This document shows, piece after piece, positions 9,343-16,498 of a DNA stretch of 21,232 bases; positions within the stretch are counted from its first letter, which is position 1; every line of letters starts with the position of its first letter. The stretch is taken from positions 1 to 21,232 of the forward strand of contig WFXX01000209.1 of assembly GCA_015490395.1 (NCBI GenBank), written 5' to 3'. Source of the stretch: Gammaproteobacteria bacterium (GTDB lineage: Bacteria; Pseudomonadota; Gammaproteobacteria; DRLM01). A model generated the notes under the pieces. It made no database searches, was not told the origin of the DNA, and worked only from the letters and a program-made list of their open reading frames with translations. Position numbers and translations under genes: made by a program.

Positions 9343-10197
9343 ATGAGCCTGCAGCTGCACTGCGGTGGCAAGCTGCTGGACCTGCGCCGGGTCCAGGTAA
9401 TGGGCATCCTCAACGTCACCCCCGACTCCTTCTCCGACGGCGGGCGCTATCGGGAGCTGCCGGCCGCCATGGACCATGCCCGGCGCATGGTGGAGGAGGG
9501 GGCGGCGGTGATCGACGTCGGCGGCGAGTCCACCCGCCCTGGGGCGACCCCCGTGCCGGTGGAGGAGGAGCTGCGCCGAGTGTTGCCGGTGGTGGAGGCC
9601 TTGGCGGCGGAGCTGCCGGTGCCCGTCTCGGTGGACACCAGCAAGCCTGAGGTGATGCGCGCCGCCGCCGCGGCCGGGGCGGGGCTGATCAATGACGTCC
9701 GAGCCTTGCGCCTACCCGGGGCCCTAGAGGTGGCCGCGGCCACGGGATTGCCGGTGTGCCTGATGCACATGCGCGGCGAGCCACGGGACATGCAGCGCGA
9801 TCCCCGTTACGCCGACGTGGTGGGAGAGGTGAAGGCTTTCCTGGAGGGGCGGATCCGGGCCTGCGAGGCCGCCGGCATCCCCCGGGGGCGGCTCCTGGTG
9901 GACCCGGGCTTCGGTTTCGGCAAGACGGCGGCCCACAACCTGGAGCTGCTGCGTCGCCTGGAGGAGCTGGCCGACTTGGGCCCACCCGTGCTGGTGGGGC
10001 TCTCCCGCAAGTCCCTCATCGGGCACGTCCTGGGCCTGCCGGTGGCGGAGCGGCTCCATCCCAGCGTAGCCCTGGCCCTGCTGGCCGCGCAGCAGGGGGC
10101 GCGGCTCGTGCGGGTGCACGACGTCGCCCCCACCGTCCAGGCCCTCCGAATGTGGGAGGCGGTGGAGGGCCGCCTCCCGTTAGAATCGATCAGCTGA
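9343..10197 (+). CDS. folP: Dihydropteroate synthase
   Basis: Condenses p-aminobenzoate with dihydropterin pyrophosphate in folate synthesis; it is the target of sulfonamides. The 284-residue TIM-barrel protein (E. coli 282) shows the pterin-site signature GILNVTPDSFSDGG (21-34) and GGESTRPGA (60-68). It also has VDTS at 97-100, IND at 116-118, DPGFGFGKT at 187-195, SRKS at 221-224 and RVHDV at 257-261. The ATG at 9343 was chosen because AGGAGG (9327-9332) lies 10 bases upstream. The open frame from a TTG at 9277 begins inside the ftsH terminator and adds unrelated residues. Both sulfonamide-site loops look intact and free of insertions. glmM follows after 26 bases. No good promoter is visible between the ftsH terminator and this gene. 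A perfect 9-bp inverted repeat lies within its last codons. Confidence 0.97.
   Translation: MSLQLHCGGKLLDLRRVQVMGILNVTPDSFSDGGRYRELPAAMDHARRMVEEGAAVIDVGGESTRPGATPVPVEEELRRVLPVVEALAAELPVPVSVDTSKPEVMRAAAAAGAGLINDVRALRLPGALEVAAATGLPVCLMHMRGEPRDMQRDPRYADVVGEVKAFLEGRIRACEAAGIPRGRLLVDPGFGFGKTAAHNLELLRRLEELADLGPPVLVGLSRKSLIGHVLGLPVAERLHPSVALALLAAQQGARLVRVHDVAPTVQALRMWEAVEGRLPLESIS
10154..10186 (+). promoter_or_regulatory. Intragenic hairpin followed by a TAGAAT box before glmM
   Basis: GGGAGGCGG (10154-10162) and CCGCCTCCC (10170-10178) form a perfect 9-bp stem with a 7-base loop inside the 3' end of folP. Two bases later comes TAGAAT (10181-10186), the same -10-like hexamer seen before carA, 38 bases before the glmM start. 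No matching -35 lies at 16-18 bases, so promoter function is uncertain. Confidence 0.3.
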
Positions 10198-10223
10198 GGA
10201 CGGAGGGGCGGGAGGAGCCAGCC

Positions 10224-11579
10224 ATGGGCCAGAGGCGCTACTTCGGCACCGACGGCATTCGCGGGCGGGTGGGGGAGCCCCCCATCACCGCGGACTTCGT
10301 GCTCAAGCTGGGCTGGGCGGTGGGCCGGGTCCTGGCCCAGGCCCAGGGTGGCGGCAAGGTCCTCATCGGCAAGGACACCCGCATCTCAGGCTACATGTTC
10401 GAGTCGGCCCTGCAGGCAGGACTCTCCGCCGCAGGGGTAGACATCCGGCTGCTAGGTCCCATGCCCACCCCCGCCATCGCCTACCTGACCCGCACCCTCC
10501 ATGCCCAGGCCGGCATCGTCATCAGCGCCTCCCACAACCCTTACTACGACAACGGCATCAAGTTCTTCTCCGCCCAGGGGACCAAGCTCCCGGACGAGCT
10601 GGAGCTGGCCATCGAGGCCGAGCTCGAGCGCCCCATGGAGACGGTGGACTCGGCCCGGCTGGGCAAGGCCGAGCGGGTGGTGGACGCCGCCGGCCGCTAC
10701 ATCGAGTTCTGCAAGAGCACCATCCCGGCCAGCACCGAGCTGCGGGGGATGCGGCTGGTGGTGGACTGCGCCCACGGGGCCACCTACCACGTGGCTCCCA
10801 GCGTCTTCGCCGAGCTGGGGGCCGAGGTGGTGGCCCTAGGCGTGGAGCCTGACGGGCTGAACATCAACCAGGACTGCGGATCCACCCGCCCCCGGGCGGC
10901 CCAGATGGCGGTGCTGGAGCACGGGGCGGACCTCGGAATCGCCTTGGACGGCGACGGCGACCGGGTCATCCTGGTGGACCACCGGGGCGAGATTGTCGAC
11001 GGCGACGAGCTGCTGTTCATCATCGCCCAGGCCCGTCACCGCCAGGGGCGGCTGCGCGGCGAGGTGGTGGGCACGGTGATGAGCAACCTGGGCCTCGAGC
11101 AGGCCCTGCGGGGGCGCGGCATCGGCTTCCGGCGCACCCCCGTGGGCGATCGGCACATCCTGGAGGTGCTGGAGCGGGAGGGCTGGACCCTGGGGGGCGA
11201 GTCCTCGGGGCACATCATCTGCCGGGACCGCACCACCACCGGCGACGGCATCATCTCCGCGCTCCAGGTGCTACGGGAGATGCTGGACACGGGGCTCAGC
11301 CTCCACGAGCTCAAGAAGGGCATGGTCAAGTATCCCCAGTGCCTGGTGAACGTGCGCCTGCCCCGGCGGGGGCTGGACTTGGCCGGGCATCCCCGGGTGC
11401 AGGAGGCCTGCCGGGGGGCCGAGGCCAGCCTGGCGGGAGAGGGTCGGGTGCTGCTGAGGCCCTCCGGCACCGAGCCGGTGCTGCGGGTGATGGTGGAGGG
11501 GGCGGACGCCGTGGCCGTGGAGCGGCTAGCCCAGGAGCTGGCCCGGGTGGTGGAGGCCGCTGCCCGGGAGGTGGCTTAG
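10224..11579 (+). CDS. glmM: Phosphoglucosamine mutase
   Basis: Converts glucosamine-6-phosphate to glucosamine-1-phosphate for UDP-GlcNAc, and hence for peptidoglycan and lipopolysaccharide. The 451-residue product (E. coli 445) has the four-domain alpha-D-phosphohexomutase layout. The start reads FGTDGIRGRVG near 7-17. The catalytic phosphoserine S103 lies in SASHNP (E. coli S102). The Mg-binding loop DGDGDR is at 242-247, the sugar-binding loop GGESSGH at 324-330 and the phosphate-binding loop RPSGTEP at 412-418. The ATG at 10224 follows GGAGGAG by 6 bases; the frame is open further upstream but only as a shadow of folP. Pairing with folP is the common proteobacterial arrangement. A bulged hairpin at 11603-11623 follows the stop. 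Confidence 0.97.
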   Translation: MGQRRYFGTDGIRGRVGEPPITADFVLKLGWAVGRVLAQAQGGGKVLIGKDTRISGYMFESALQAGLSAAGVDIRLLGPMPTPAIAYLTRTLHAQAGIVISASHNPYYDNGIKFFSAQGTKLPDELELAIEAELERPMETVDSARLGKAERVVDAAGRYIEFCKSTIPASTELRGMRLVVDCAHGATYHVAPSVFAELGAEVVALGVEPDGLNINQDCGSTRPRAAQMAVLEHGADLGIALDGDGDRVILVDHRGEIVDGDELLFIIAQARHRQGRLRGEVVGTVMSNLGLEQALRGRGIGFRRTPVGDRHILEVLEREGWTLGGESSGHIICRDRTTTGDGIISALQVLREMLDTGLSLHELKKGMVKYPQCLVNVRLPRRGLDLAGHPRVQEACRGAEASLAGEGRVLLRPSGTEPVLRVMVEGADAVAVERLAQELARVVEAAAREVA

Positions 11580-11602
11580 GCGTTGATTTCACGCTCCTTT
11601 CA

Positions 11603-11631
11603 GCCCCGGCTGCCGGACCGGGCGTTTGATT
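11603..11631 (+). terminator. glmM: Weak terminator-like hairpin after glmM
   Basis: GCCCCGG (11603-11609) pairs with CCGGGC (11618-11623) with one bulged C and an 8-base loop, then GTTTGATTT follows. The stem is short and the T-tract interrupted, so it may be inefficient. Its T-tract coincides with the -35 element of the tpiA promoter. Confidence 0.3.
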
Positions 11632-11654
11632 TCCGTAGTCGCTCCGTTTAATCT
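11626..11654 (+). promoter_or_regulatory. Sigma-70 promoter for tpiA-secG
   Basis: TTGATT (11626-11631), a 17-base spacer and TAATCT (11649-11654) lie in the 125-base glmM-tpiA gap. Both hexamers are close to consensus and the spacing is ideal. The expected start is near 11661, giving a leader of about 44 bases before the tpiA ATG. Confidence 0.72.
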
Positions 11655-11704
11655 GGGACGCCGCTCCGATGGGCGGGCAGGCGGGAACAGGCGAGGAAGA
11701 GGAC

Positions 11705-12463
11705 ATGCGACGGCCGCTGGTTGCCGGAAACTGGAAGATGCACGGCAGCCGCGAGGGCTCCCGGGCCCTGGTGGGCGCCATCCTGGAGGGTCTGGGACCC
11801 GGGGCGGGCGCGGAGGTGGCCGTCTGCCCCCCTTTCGTCTACCTGGCTGACGTGCAGGAGGCGCTGGGTGGTGGTCCGGTGGCCTTGGGGGCCCAGGATC
11901 TGTGCCCGGTCCCCGGGGAGGGGGCCCACACCGGCGAGGTGTCCGGCCGGATGCTGGCCGAGTTCGGCTGCCGCTACGTCATCGTCGGTCACTCGGAGCG
12001 GCGCAGCCTCTATGGCGAGGACGACGCCACCGTGGCCCGCAAGTTCCTGGCCGCTCGGGAGGCCGGGCTGCGCCCCATCCTCTGTGTGGGCGAGCGCCTG
12101 GAGGAGCGCGAGGCTGGGGTCACCGAGCAGGTGGTGGCCCGCCAGCTGGATGCGGTGCTCCAGTGCGAGGATGGCCTGGAGGGGCTGCGCGAGGCGGTGA
12201 TCGCTTATGAGCCAGTCTGGGCCATCGGTACCGGGCGCACCGCCACTCCCGGCCAGGCCCAGGAGGTGCACGCCTTCATCCGGGCCCGGGTGGGCGAGCG
12301 TGACCCTGGTCTGGCCGAGGGGCTGAGGATCCTCTACGGTGGCAGCGTCAAGCCGGAGAATGCCGCCGAGCTCTTCGCCCAGCCCGACGTCGACGGCGGG
12401 CTCATCGGTGGGGCCTCTCTTCGGGCTGACTCCTTCCTGGCCATCTGCCGGGCCGCTGGCTGA
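11705..12463 (+). CDS. tpiA: Triose-phosphate isomerase
   Basis: Interconverts dihydroxyacetone phosphate and glyceraldehyde-3-phosphate in central carbon metabolism. The 252-residue TIM barrel (E. coli 255) has GNWKMHG at 8-14 with substrate-binding K11. HSERR at 96-100 supplies catalytic H96, and AYEPVWAIGTG at 167-177 supplies catalytic base E169 and the mobile loop. YGGSVKPEN at 211-219 is the phosphate-binding segment. The ATG at 11705 has GAGGA 7 bases upstream; an in-frame ATG at 11669 adds 12 unrelated residues and would sit right at the predicted transcript start. secG follows after 12 bases. Confidence 0.98.
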   Translation: MRRPLVAGNWKMHGSREGSRALVGAILEGLGPGAGAEVAVCPPFVYLADVQEALGGGPVALGAQDLCPVPGEGAHTGEVSGRMLAEFGCRYVIVGHSERRSLYGEDDATVARKFLAAREAGLRPILCVGERLEEREAGVTEQVVARQLDAVLQCEDGLEGLREAVIAYEPVWAIGTGRTATPGQAQEVHAFIRARVGERDPGLAEGLRILYGGSVKPENAAELFAQPDVDGGLIGGASLRADSFLAICRAAG

Positions 12464-12475
12464 GGGGACGGAGGC

Positions 12476-12868
12476 ATGCACGAGGCATTGCTGATCCTAC
12501 ACGTGCTGGTGGCGGTGGCCATCATCGTGTTGGTGCTGCTGCAGCGGGGGCGAGGCGCGGAGGTGGGAGCCGCCTTTGGCAGCGGGGCCTCCAGCACCGT
12601 CTTTGGGGCTCAAGGCTCAGCCACCTTCCTCAGCCGGACCACTGCTGTGCTGGCGGCGGTGTTCTTTCTCACCAGCCTGACCTTGGCCTTCCTCAGCACC
12701 GGTGGGCGCGAGGAGCCCAAGAGCGTCACCGAGCTGGTCGAGGAGACGGCGGCCACCGGACAGGAGCAGGCTCCGGAGTCTGGCCCGTCGCCCGCGCGCC
12801 CGGCTGACCTGCCGCCTGTGAGCGCCCCTTCTGGGGCAGGATCCCCGGCTGGCGGGGAGACACGGTAA
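12476..12868 (+). CDS. secG: Protein translocase subunit SecG
   Basis: Non-essential membrane subunit of the SecYEG translocon that assists preprotein translocation. The 130-residue product has two membrane segments (about 3-22 and 55-74). Between them is the family's cytoplasmic loop: QRGRGAEVGAAFGSGASSTVFG, with LLQRG at 21-25. The C-terminal 55 residues are Glu/Pro/Ser/Ala-rich, unconserved and presumably disordered. GAGGGG at 12462-12467, overlapping the tpiA stop, lies 8 bases before the ATG. Placement after tpiA and before tRNA-Leu is the standard order in these bacteria. The TAA stop is the first part of a TAAAAT box. Confidence 0.94.
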   Translation: MHEALLILHVLVAVAIIVLVLLQRGRGAEVGAAFGSGASSTVFGAQGSATFLSRTTAVLAAVFFLTSLTLAFLSTGGREEPKSVTELVEETAATGQEQAPESGPSPARPADLPPVSAPSGAGSPAGGETR

Positions 12869-12871
12869 AAT
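12866..12871 (+). promoter_or_regulatory. Possible -10 box for tRNA-Leu overlapping the secG stop
   Basis: TAAAAT contains the secG stop codon and lies 50 bases before the mature tRNA. No recognisable -35 hexamer was found at 15-19 bases, so the tRNA may instead be read through from tpiA-secG. Confidence 0.3.
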
Positions 12872-12881
12872 CGGGGACATG

Positions 12882-12909
12882 CGGTGCGCCGGCCGAGCGC
12901 GGCGCACCG
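12882..12909 (+). repeat. Inverted repeat just upstream of tRNA-Leu
   Basis: CGGTGCGCC (12882-12890) and GGCGCACCG (12901-12909) form a perfect 9-bp stem, extendable by one G-C pair into the loop. It ends 6 bases before the tRNA 5' end and has no T-tract. It would be a hairpin in the pre-tRNA leader or a processing/stability element after secG. Confidence 0.6.
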
Positions 12910-12915
12910 GAACAG

Positions 12916-13000
12916 GCCGATGTGGTGGAACTGGTAGACACGCCGTCTTGAGGGGGCGGTGGCGAAAGCCGTGCCGGTTCGAATCCGGCCATCGGCACCA
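12916..13000 (+). tRNA. tRNA-Leu(GAG)
   Basis: A complete 85-base class II tRNA with encoded CCA. The acceptor stem GCCGATG (12916-12922) pairs fully with CATCGGC (12990-12996). The D-loop region contains GGTAGAC. The anticodon stem CCGTC/GGCGG (12943-12947/12955-12959) closes the loop TTGAGGG, with anticodon GAG at 12950-12952. A variable arm, TGGC-GAAA-GCC, follows. The T arm GCCGG-TTCGAAT-CCGGC spans 12973-12989. Anticodon GAG reads CUC and CUU leucine codons. The position between secG and nuoA is conserved in related bacteria. Confidence 0.97.
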
Positions 13001-13039
13001 AAGGCTTGGGTGGCGTTGCGGTTCGCCTCGTAGGGCTAT

Positions 13040-13068
13040 TTGGGTCGTAACCATTTGAAAAGTATAAA
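13040..13068 (+). promoter_or_regulatory. Possible upstream nuo promoter in an AT-rich island
   Basis: TTGGGT (13040-13045), a 17-base spacer and TATAAA (13063-13068) form a second plausible sigma-70 promoter in the tRNA-nuoA gap. The island at 13048-13080 is strikingly AT-rich for this sequence. It may serve instead as an UP element for the stronger promoter 20 bases downstream. Confidence 0.4.
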
Positions 13069-13088
13069 AATATTGCTTCTCCTTCGGC

Positions 13089-13117
13089 TTGACAGGGGGG
13101 GAGGGGTGCCCTAGACT
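13089..13117 (+). promoter_or_regulatory. Main sigma-70 promoter of the nuo operon
   Basis: A perfect -35 TTGACA (13089-13094), a 17-base spacer and TAGACT (13112-13117) make the best promoter in the window. The AT-rich stretch at 13060-13080 falls where an UP element would contact the polymerase alpha subunits. Transcription would begin near 13124, leaving a GC-rich, foldable leader of about 87 bases before nuoA. Confidence 0.87.
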
Positions 13118-13210
13118 CGGGCGCTACCTTCGCGAAAAGCTCAGCTTTCACCGTCGCAACCCCGGCGCGCCGCTGGCCGGCGGGGGGCGGCCGAGAGGCG
13201 CCGGTCGCGG

Positions 13211-13570
13211 ATGATGCTGGAAAACTACCTGCCCATCCTGGTCTTCCTGGCCTTGGGGATCCTGTTTGGCGCGCTACCCATCCTAATGGGCAGGATGGTT
13301 GCCCCCCACCGCCCGGACGCGGACAAGCTCTCGCCCTACGAGTGCGGCTTCGAGGCCTTCGAGGACGCGCGCATGAAGTTCGATGTGCGCTACTACCTCG
13401 TGGCCATCCTGTTCATCATCTTCGACTTGGAGATCGCCTTTCTCTTCCCTTGGGCCGTGGCTCTGGACAGCATTGGCCTCTTCGGCTTCCTGGCCATGGT
13501 GGTCTTCCTAGGGATTCTGGTGGTGGGCTTCATCTACGAGTGGAAGAAGGGGGCGCTGGAATGGGAATAG
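13211..13570 (+). CDS. nuoA: NADH-quinone oxidoreductase subunit A
   Basis: Membrane-arm subunit of respiratory complex I, next to the quinone entry site. The 119-residue protein has three membrane segments (about 6-27, 60-82 and 86-108). The conserved loop KLSPYECGFEAFEDARMKFDVRYY, beginning near residue 39, identifies the family. ATG codons at 13211 and 13214 both fit; GAGAGG lies at 13193-13198, a rather long 12 bases before the first. It is the first gene of the operon, and its last 10 bases overlap nuoB. Confidence 0.96.
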   Translation: MMLENYLPILVFLALGILFGALPILMGRMVAPHRPDADKLSPYECGFEAFEDARMKFDVRYYLVAILFIIFDLEIAFLFPWAVALDSIGLFGFLAMVVFLGILVVGFIYEWKKGALEWE

Positions 13571-14037
13571 AGGGCATTCTGGAGAAGGGCGTGGTCACCA
13601 CCACGGCCGACAAGCTCATCAATTGGGCCCGCACCGGCTCCCTTTGGCCCATGACCTTCGGGTTGGCCTGCTGCGCGGTGGAGATGATGCACGCCGGGGC
13701 CTCCCGCTACGATCTGGACCGCTTCGGGGTGGTCTTCCGGCCCAGCCCGCGCCAGAGTGATGTGATGATCGTGGCTGGGACCCTGGTGAACAAGATGGCC
13801 CCCGCCCTGCGTCGGGTCTACGACCAGATGGCCGAGCCGCGCTGGGTGATCTCCATGGGCTCCTGCGCCAATGGCGGGGGCTACTACCACTATTCCTACT
13901 CGGTGGTGCGTGGCTGCGACCGCATCGTGCCGGTGGATATCTACGTGCCCGGCTGCCCGCCCACCGCCGAGGCCTTGCTCTACGGGGTGATCCAGCTGCA
14001 GAACAAGATCCGCCGCACCTGCACCATCGCCCGCTGA
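13561..14037 (+). CDS. nuoB: NADH-quinone oxidoreductase subunit B
   Basis: Carries the terminal iron-sulfur cluster N2 of complex I, which passes electrons to quinone. The 158-residue product has all four N2 ligands: the tandem pair C37-C38 in GLACCAVEMM, C102 in MGSCANGGGYY, and C132 in VPGCPPTAEAL. The ATG at 13561 overlaps the end of nuoA by 10 bases in another frame and follows AAGGGGG by 7 bases, suggesting translational coupling. The longer open frame upstream is a nuoA shadow. Confidence 0.98.
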   Translation: MGIEGILEKGVVTTTADKLINWARTGSLWPMTFGLACCAVEMMHAGASRYDLDRFGVVFRPSPRQSDVMIVAGTLVNKMAPALRRVYDQMAEPRWVISMGSCANGGGYYHYSYSVVRGCDRIVPVDIYVPGCPPTAEALLYGVIQLQNKIRRTCTIAR

Positions 14038-14068
14038 GGGCGTCGGCGGAAGGGGAGGGAGCGCGAGG

Positions 14069-14740
14069 ATGGCCGAGGAGGGACGCAGCAGCCTACCGGA
14101 GGGCAACGGGTCCGCGCTGGCCGAGGCCCTGCGCGCGCGTTTCGGGCCTTCCCTTGAGGTGAGCGTGGCCCCCCATGGGGAGGTCACCGCGGTGGTTCGC
14201 GCCGCCGAGCTGCTGGAGGTGGCCCGCGCCCTGCGCGACGAGGAGCCTTTCCGCTTCGAGCAGCTCATGGACCTGTGCGGGGTGGACTACCTGGGCTACG
14301 GTCAGGCCGACGAGGTGGATGGCACGCGCAGCGGCACGGGGACCTGGGACGGGCCGCGCTTTGCCGTGGTCTACCACCTGCTCTCGCTCAGCCACAATCG
14401 CCGGCTGCGCCTGAAGGTCTTCCTCGAGGGTGATCCACCCCGCGTGGCCTCTGTCGTGGAGATCTGGAACTCGGCCAACTGGTACGAGCGGGAGGCCTTC
14501 GACCTGTTCGGTATCCTCTTCGAGGGGCATCCCGACTTGCGGCGCATCCTCACCGACTACGGCTTCATGGGGCATCCCTTCCGCAAGGATTTCCCGCTGA
14601 GCGGGCATGTGGAGATGCGCTACGACCCGGAAAAGCGGCGCGTGGTCTACGAGCCGGTGAGCATCGAGCCCCGGGTGCTGGTGCGCCGGGTCATACGCCG
14701 GGATAACCGCTACGCGGGCCGGGAGGACGGCCGTGGCTGA
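14069..14740 (+). CDS. nuoC: NADH-quinone oxidoreductase subunit C
   Basis: Peripheral-arm subunit (30-kDa family) in the connecting module that links the iron-sulfur chain to the quinone site. The 223-residue product has the family signature near residues 134-158, NWYEREAFDLFGILFEGHPD, and then RRILTDYGFMGHPFRKDFP. The first 20 residues are poorly conserved. It is a separate gene rather than fused to nuoD as in E. coli. GGGAGGGAG lies about 8 bases before the ATG. Its stop overlaps the nuoD GTG start by 8 bases. Confidence 0.97.
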   Translation: MAEEGRSSLPEGNGSALAEALRARFGPSLEVSVAPHGEVTAVVRAAELLEVARALRDEEPFRFEQLMDLCGVDYLGYGQADEVDGTRSGTGTWDGPRFAVVYHLLSLSHNRRLRLKVFLEGDPPRVASVVEIWNSANWYEREAFDLFGILFEGHPDLRRILTDYGFMGHPFRKDFPLSGHVEMRYDPEKRRVVYEPVSIEPRVLVRRVIRRDNRYAGREDGRG

Positions 14741-15986
14741 GATCCGCAACTACACCCTGAACTTTGGTCCCCAGCACCCCTCGGCCCACGGCGTGCTGCG
14801 CCTGGTGTTGGAGATGGACGGGGAGGTCATCGAGCGGGCCGACCCGCACATCGGCCTGCTGCACCGGGCCACCGAGAAGCTGGCCGAGACCAAGGCCTTC
14901 AACCAGAGCATCGGCTACATGGACCGTCTCGACTACGTGTCCATGATGTGCAACGAGCACGGCTATGTGCTCGCCATCGAGAAGCTGCTGGGCATCACCC
15001 CGCCGCTGCGCGCCCAGTACATCCGGGTGATGTTCGATGAGATCACCCGGATCCTCAACCACCTGCTCTGGTTGGGGGCCCACGCCCTGGACATCGGGGC
15101 CATGACCGTCTTCCTGTACTGCTTCCGGGAGCGGGAGGACCTGCTGGATTGCTACGAGGCGGTCTCGGGGGCACGGATGCACGCCACTTACTATCGGCCG
15201 GGGGGCGTTTACCGGGACCTGCCCGAGGAGATGCCCAAGTACCAGCCCTCCAAGTGGCACGGGCCCAAGGACGTGGAGCGGATGAACCGCAACCGCCAGG
15301 GCTCGCTCCTGGACTTCATCGAGGACTTCACCGAGCGCTTCCCCAAGTACGTCGACGAGTACGAGACCCTGCTCACCGACAACCGCATCTGGAAGCAGCG
15401 TACGGTGGGTATCGGAGTGGTCCCGCCGGAGCGGGCCTTGCAGCTCGGCTTCAGCGGGCCCATGCTGCGGGGCTCGGGCATCGCCTGGGACCTGCGCAAG
15501 ATGCAGCCCTACGAGGTCTACGACCGACTGGAGTTCGACATCCCGGTGGGCACCAACGGGGACTGCTACGATCGGTACCTGGTGCGGGTGGAGGAGATGC
15601 GCCAGTCCAACCGCATCATTAAGCAGTGTGTGGACTGGCTGCGCAAGAACCCCGGGCCGGTGATGATCGACGATCACAAGATCGCTCCCCCGCCGCGGGC
15701 GCGCATGAAGAGCGACATGGAGGCCCTCATCCACCACTTCAAGCTCTTTAGCGAGGGCTACTGCGTGCCCGAGGGCGAGGCCTACGCTGCGGTGGAGCAT
15801 CCTAAGGGCGAGTTCGGGGTCTACCTGATCTCGGACGGGGCCAACAAGCCCTTCCGGCTGAAGATCCGGGCTCCGGGCTTCGCGCACTTGGCGGCCCTCG
15901 ATGAGGTGTGCCGGGGGCACATGCTGGCCGACGTGGTGGCCATCATCGGCACGCTGGACATCGTCTTCGGGGAGATCGACCGGTGA
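14733..15986 (+). CDS. nuoD: NADH-quinone oxidoreductase subunit D
   Basis: The 49-kDa-type subunit, related to the large subunit of NiFe hydrogenases; with NuoB it forms the quinone-binding cavity. The 417-residue product starts at a GTG with GGGAGGA 5 bases upstream, overlapping nuoC by 8 bases. GPQHPSAHG is at 12-20, and the family motif MDRLDY at 63-68. H19 and Y68 match the quinone-contacting His and Tyr of Thermus Nqo4 (H38 and Y87) with one constant offset. The C-terminus ends in the expected GTLDIVFGEIDR. It shares a GTGA overlap with nuoE. Confidence 0.98.
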   Translation: MAEIRNYTLNFGPQHPSAHGVLRLVLEMDGEVIERADPHIGLLHRATEKLAETKAFNQSIGYMDRLDYVSMMCNEHGYVLAIEKLLGITPPLRAQYIRVMFDEITRILNHLLWLGAHALDIGAMTVFLYCFREREDLLDCYEAVSGARMHATYYRPGGVYRDLPEEMPKYQPSKWHGPKDVERMNRNRQGSLLDFIEDFTERFPKYVDEYETLLTDNRIWKQRTVGIGVVPPERALQLGFSGPMLRGSGIAWDLRKMQPYEVYDRLEFDIPVGTNGDCYDRYLVRVEEMRQSNRIIKQCVDWLRKNPGPVMIDDHKIAPPPRARMKSDMEALIHHFKLFSEGYCVPEGEAYAAVEHPKGEFGVYLISDGANKPFRLKIRAPGFAHLAALDEVCRGHMLADVVAIIGTLDIVFGEIDR

Positions 15987-16471
15987 GCCGTGCCGAGCAG
16001 CTGCTCAGCCCGGAGGTGCGGGCCCGTATCGACCGTTGGATCGCCAAATATCCGCCGGACCGCAAGCAGTCGGCGGTGATGGCCGCCTTGCGCATCGTCC
16101 AGGAGGAGCACGGCTGGCTGCGCCGGGAGCTCATGGACGCCGTGGCCGACTACCTGGAGATGCCGCCGATCTCGGTCTACGAGGTGGCCACCTTCTACAG
16201 CATGTACGACCTGGAGCCGGTGGGGCGGCACAAGATCTGCGTCTGCACCAACATCTCGTGCATGCTGCGCGGGGCCGAGGACGTGGTGCGCCACCTGGAG
16301 GAGCGGCTGGGGATCAAGATGGGCGAGACCACGCCGGATGGCCGCTTCACCCTCAAGGAGGTGGAGTGCCTGGCCGCTTGCGGTGGGGCTCCCATGTTCC
16401 AGATCGGCAAGCGTTACTACGAGAACCTGACACCAGAGAAGATCGACGCCATCCTGGACTCTCTGGATTGA
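15983..16471 (+). CDS. nuoE: NADH-quinone oxidoreductase subunit E
   Basis: The 24-kDa thioredoxin-like subunit carrying the 2Fe-2S cluster N1a, partner of NuoF in the NADH-oxidising module. The product is 162 residues (E. coli 166). Cluster ligands are C88 and C93 in CTNISC, and C129 and C133 in ECLAACGGAP. The GTG at 15983 overlaps the nuoD stop as GTGA, with GGAG 8 bases upstream; the longer open frame upstream reads nuoD in another frame. The start also gives the usual family N-terminus. Confidence 0.97.
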   Translation: MSRAEQLLSPEVRARIDRWIAKYPPDRKQSAVMAALRIVQEEHGWLRRELMDAVADYLEMPPISVYEVATFYSMYDLEPVGRHKICVCTNISCMLRGAEDVVRHLEERLGIKMGETTPDGRFTLKEVECLAACGGAPMFQIGKRYYENLTPEKIDAILDSLD

Positions 16472-16498
16472 GGCGAGGGGCGCACTAGCCGAGGAGCC

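Noticed and set aside
7219..9477. 752-codon minus-strand open frame opposite ftsH
   Set aside because: It mirrors ftsH in high-GC DNA where stop codons are rare. Its His/Gln/Leu/Gly-rich product is the usual antisense shadow, while the plus strand encodes FtsH with all catalytic motifs.
13001..13039. Terminator after tRNA-Leu
   Set aside because: Only a 4-bp GGCG/CGCC pairing with no T-tract was found; tRNA-Leu transcription may run on towards nuoA.
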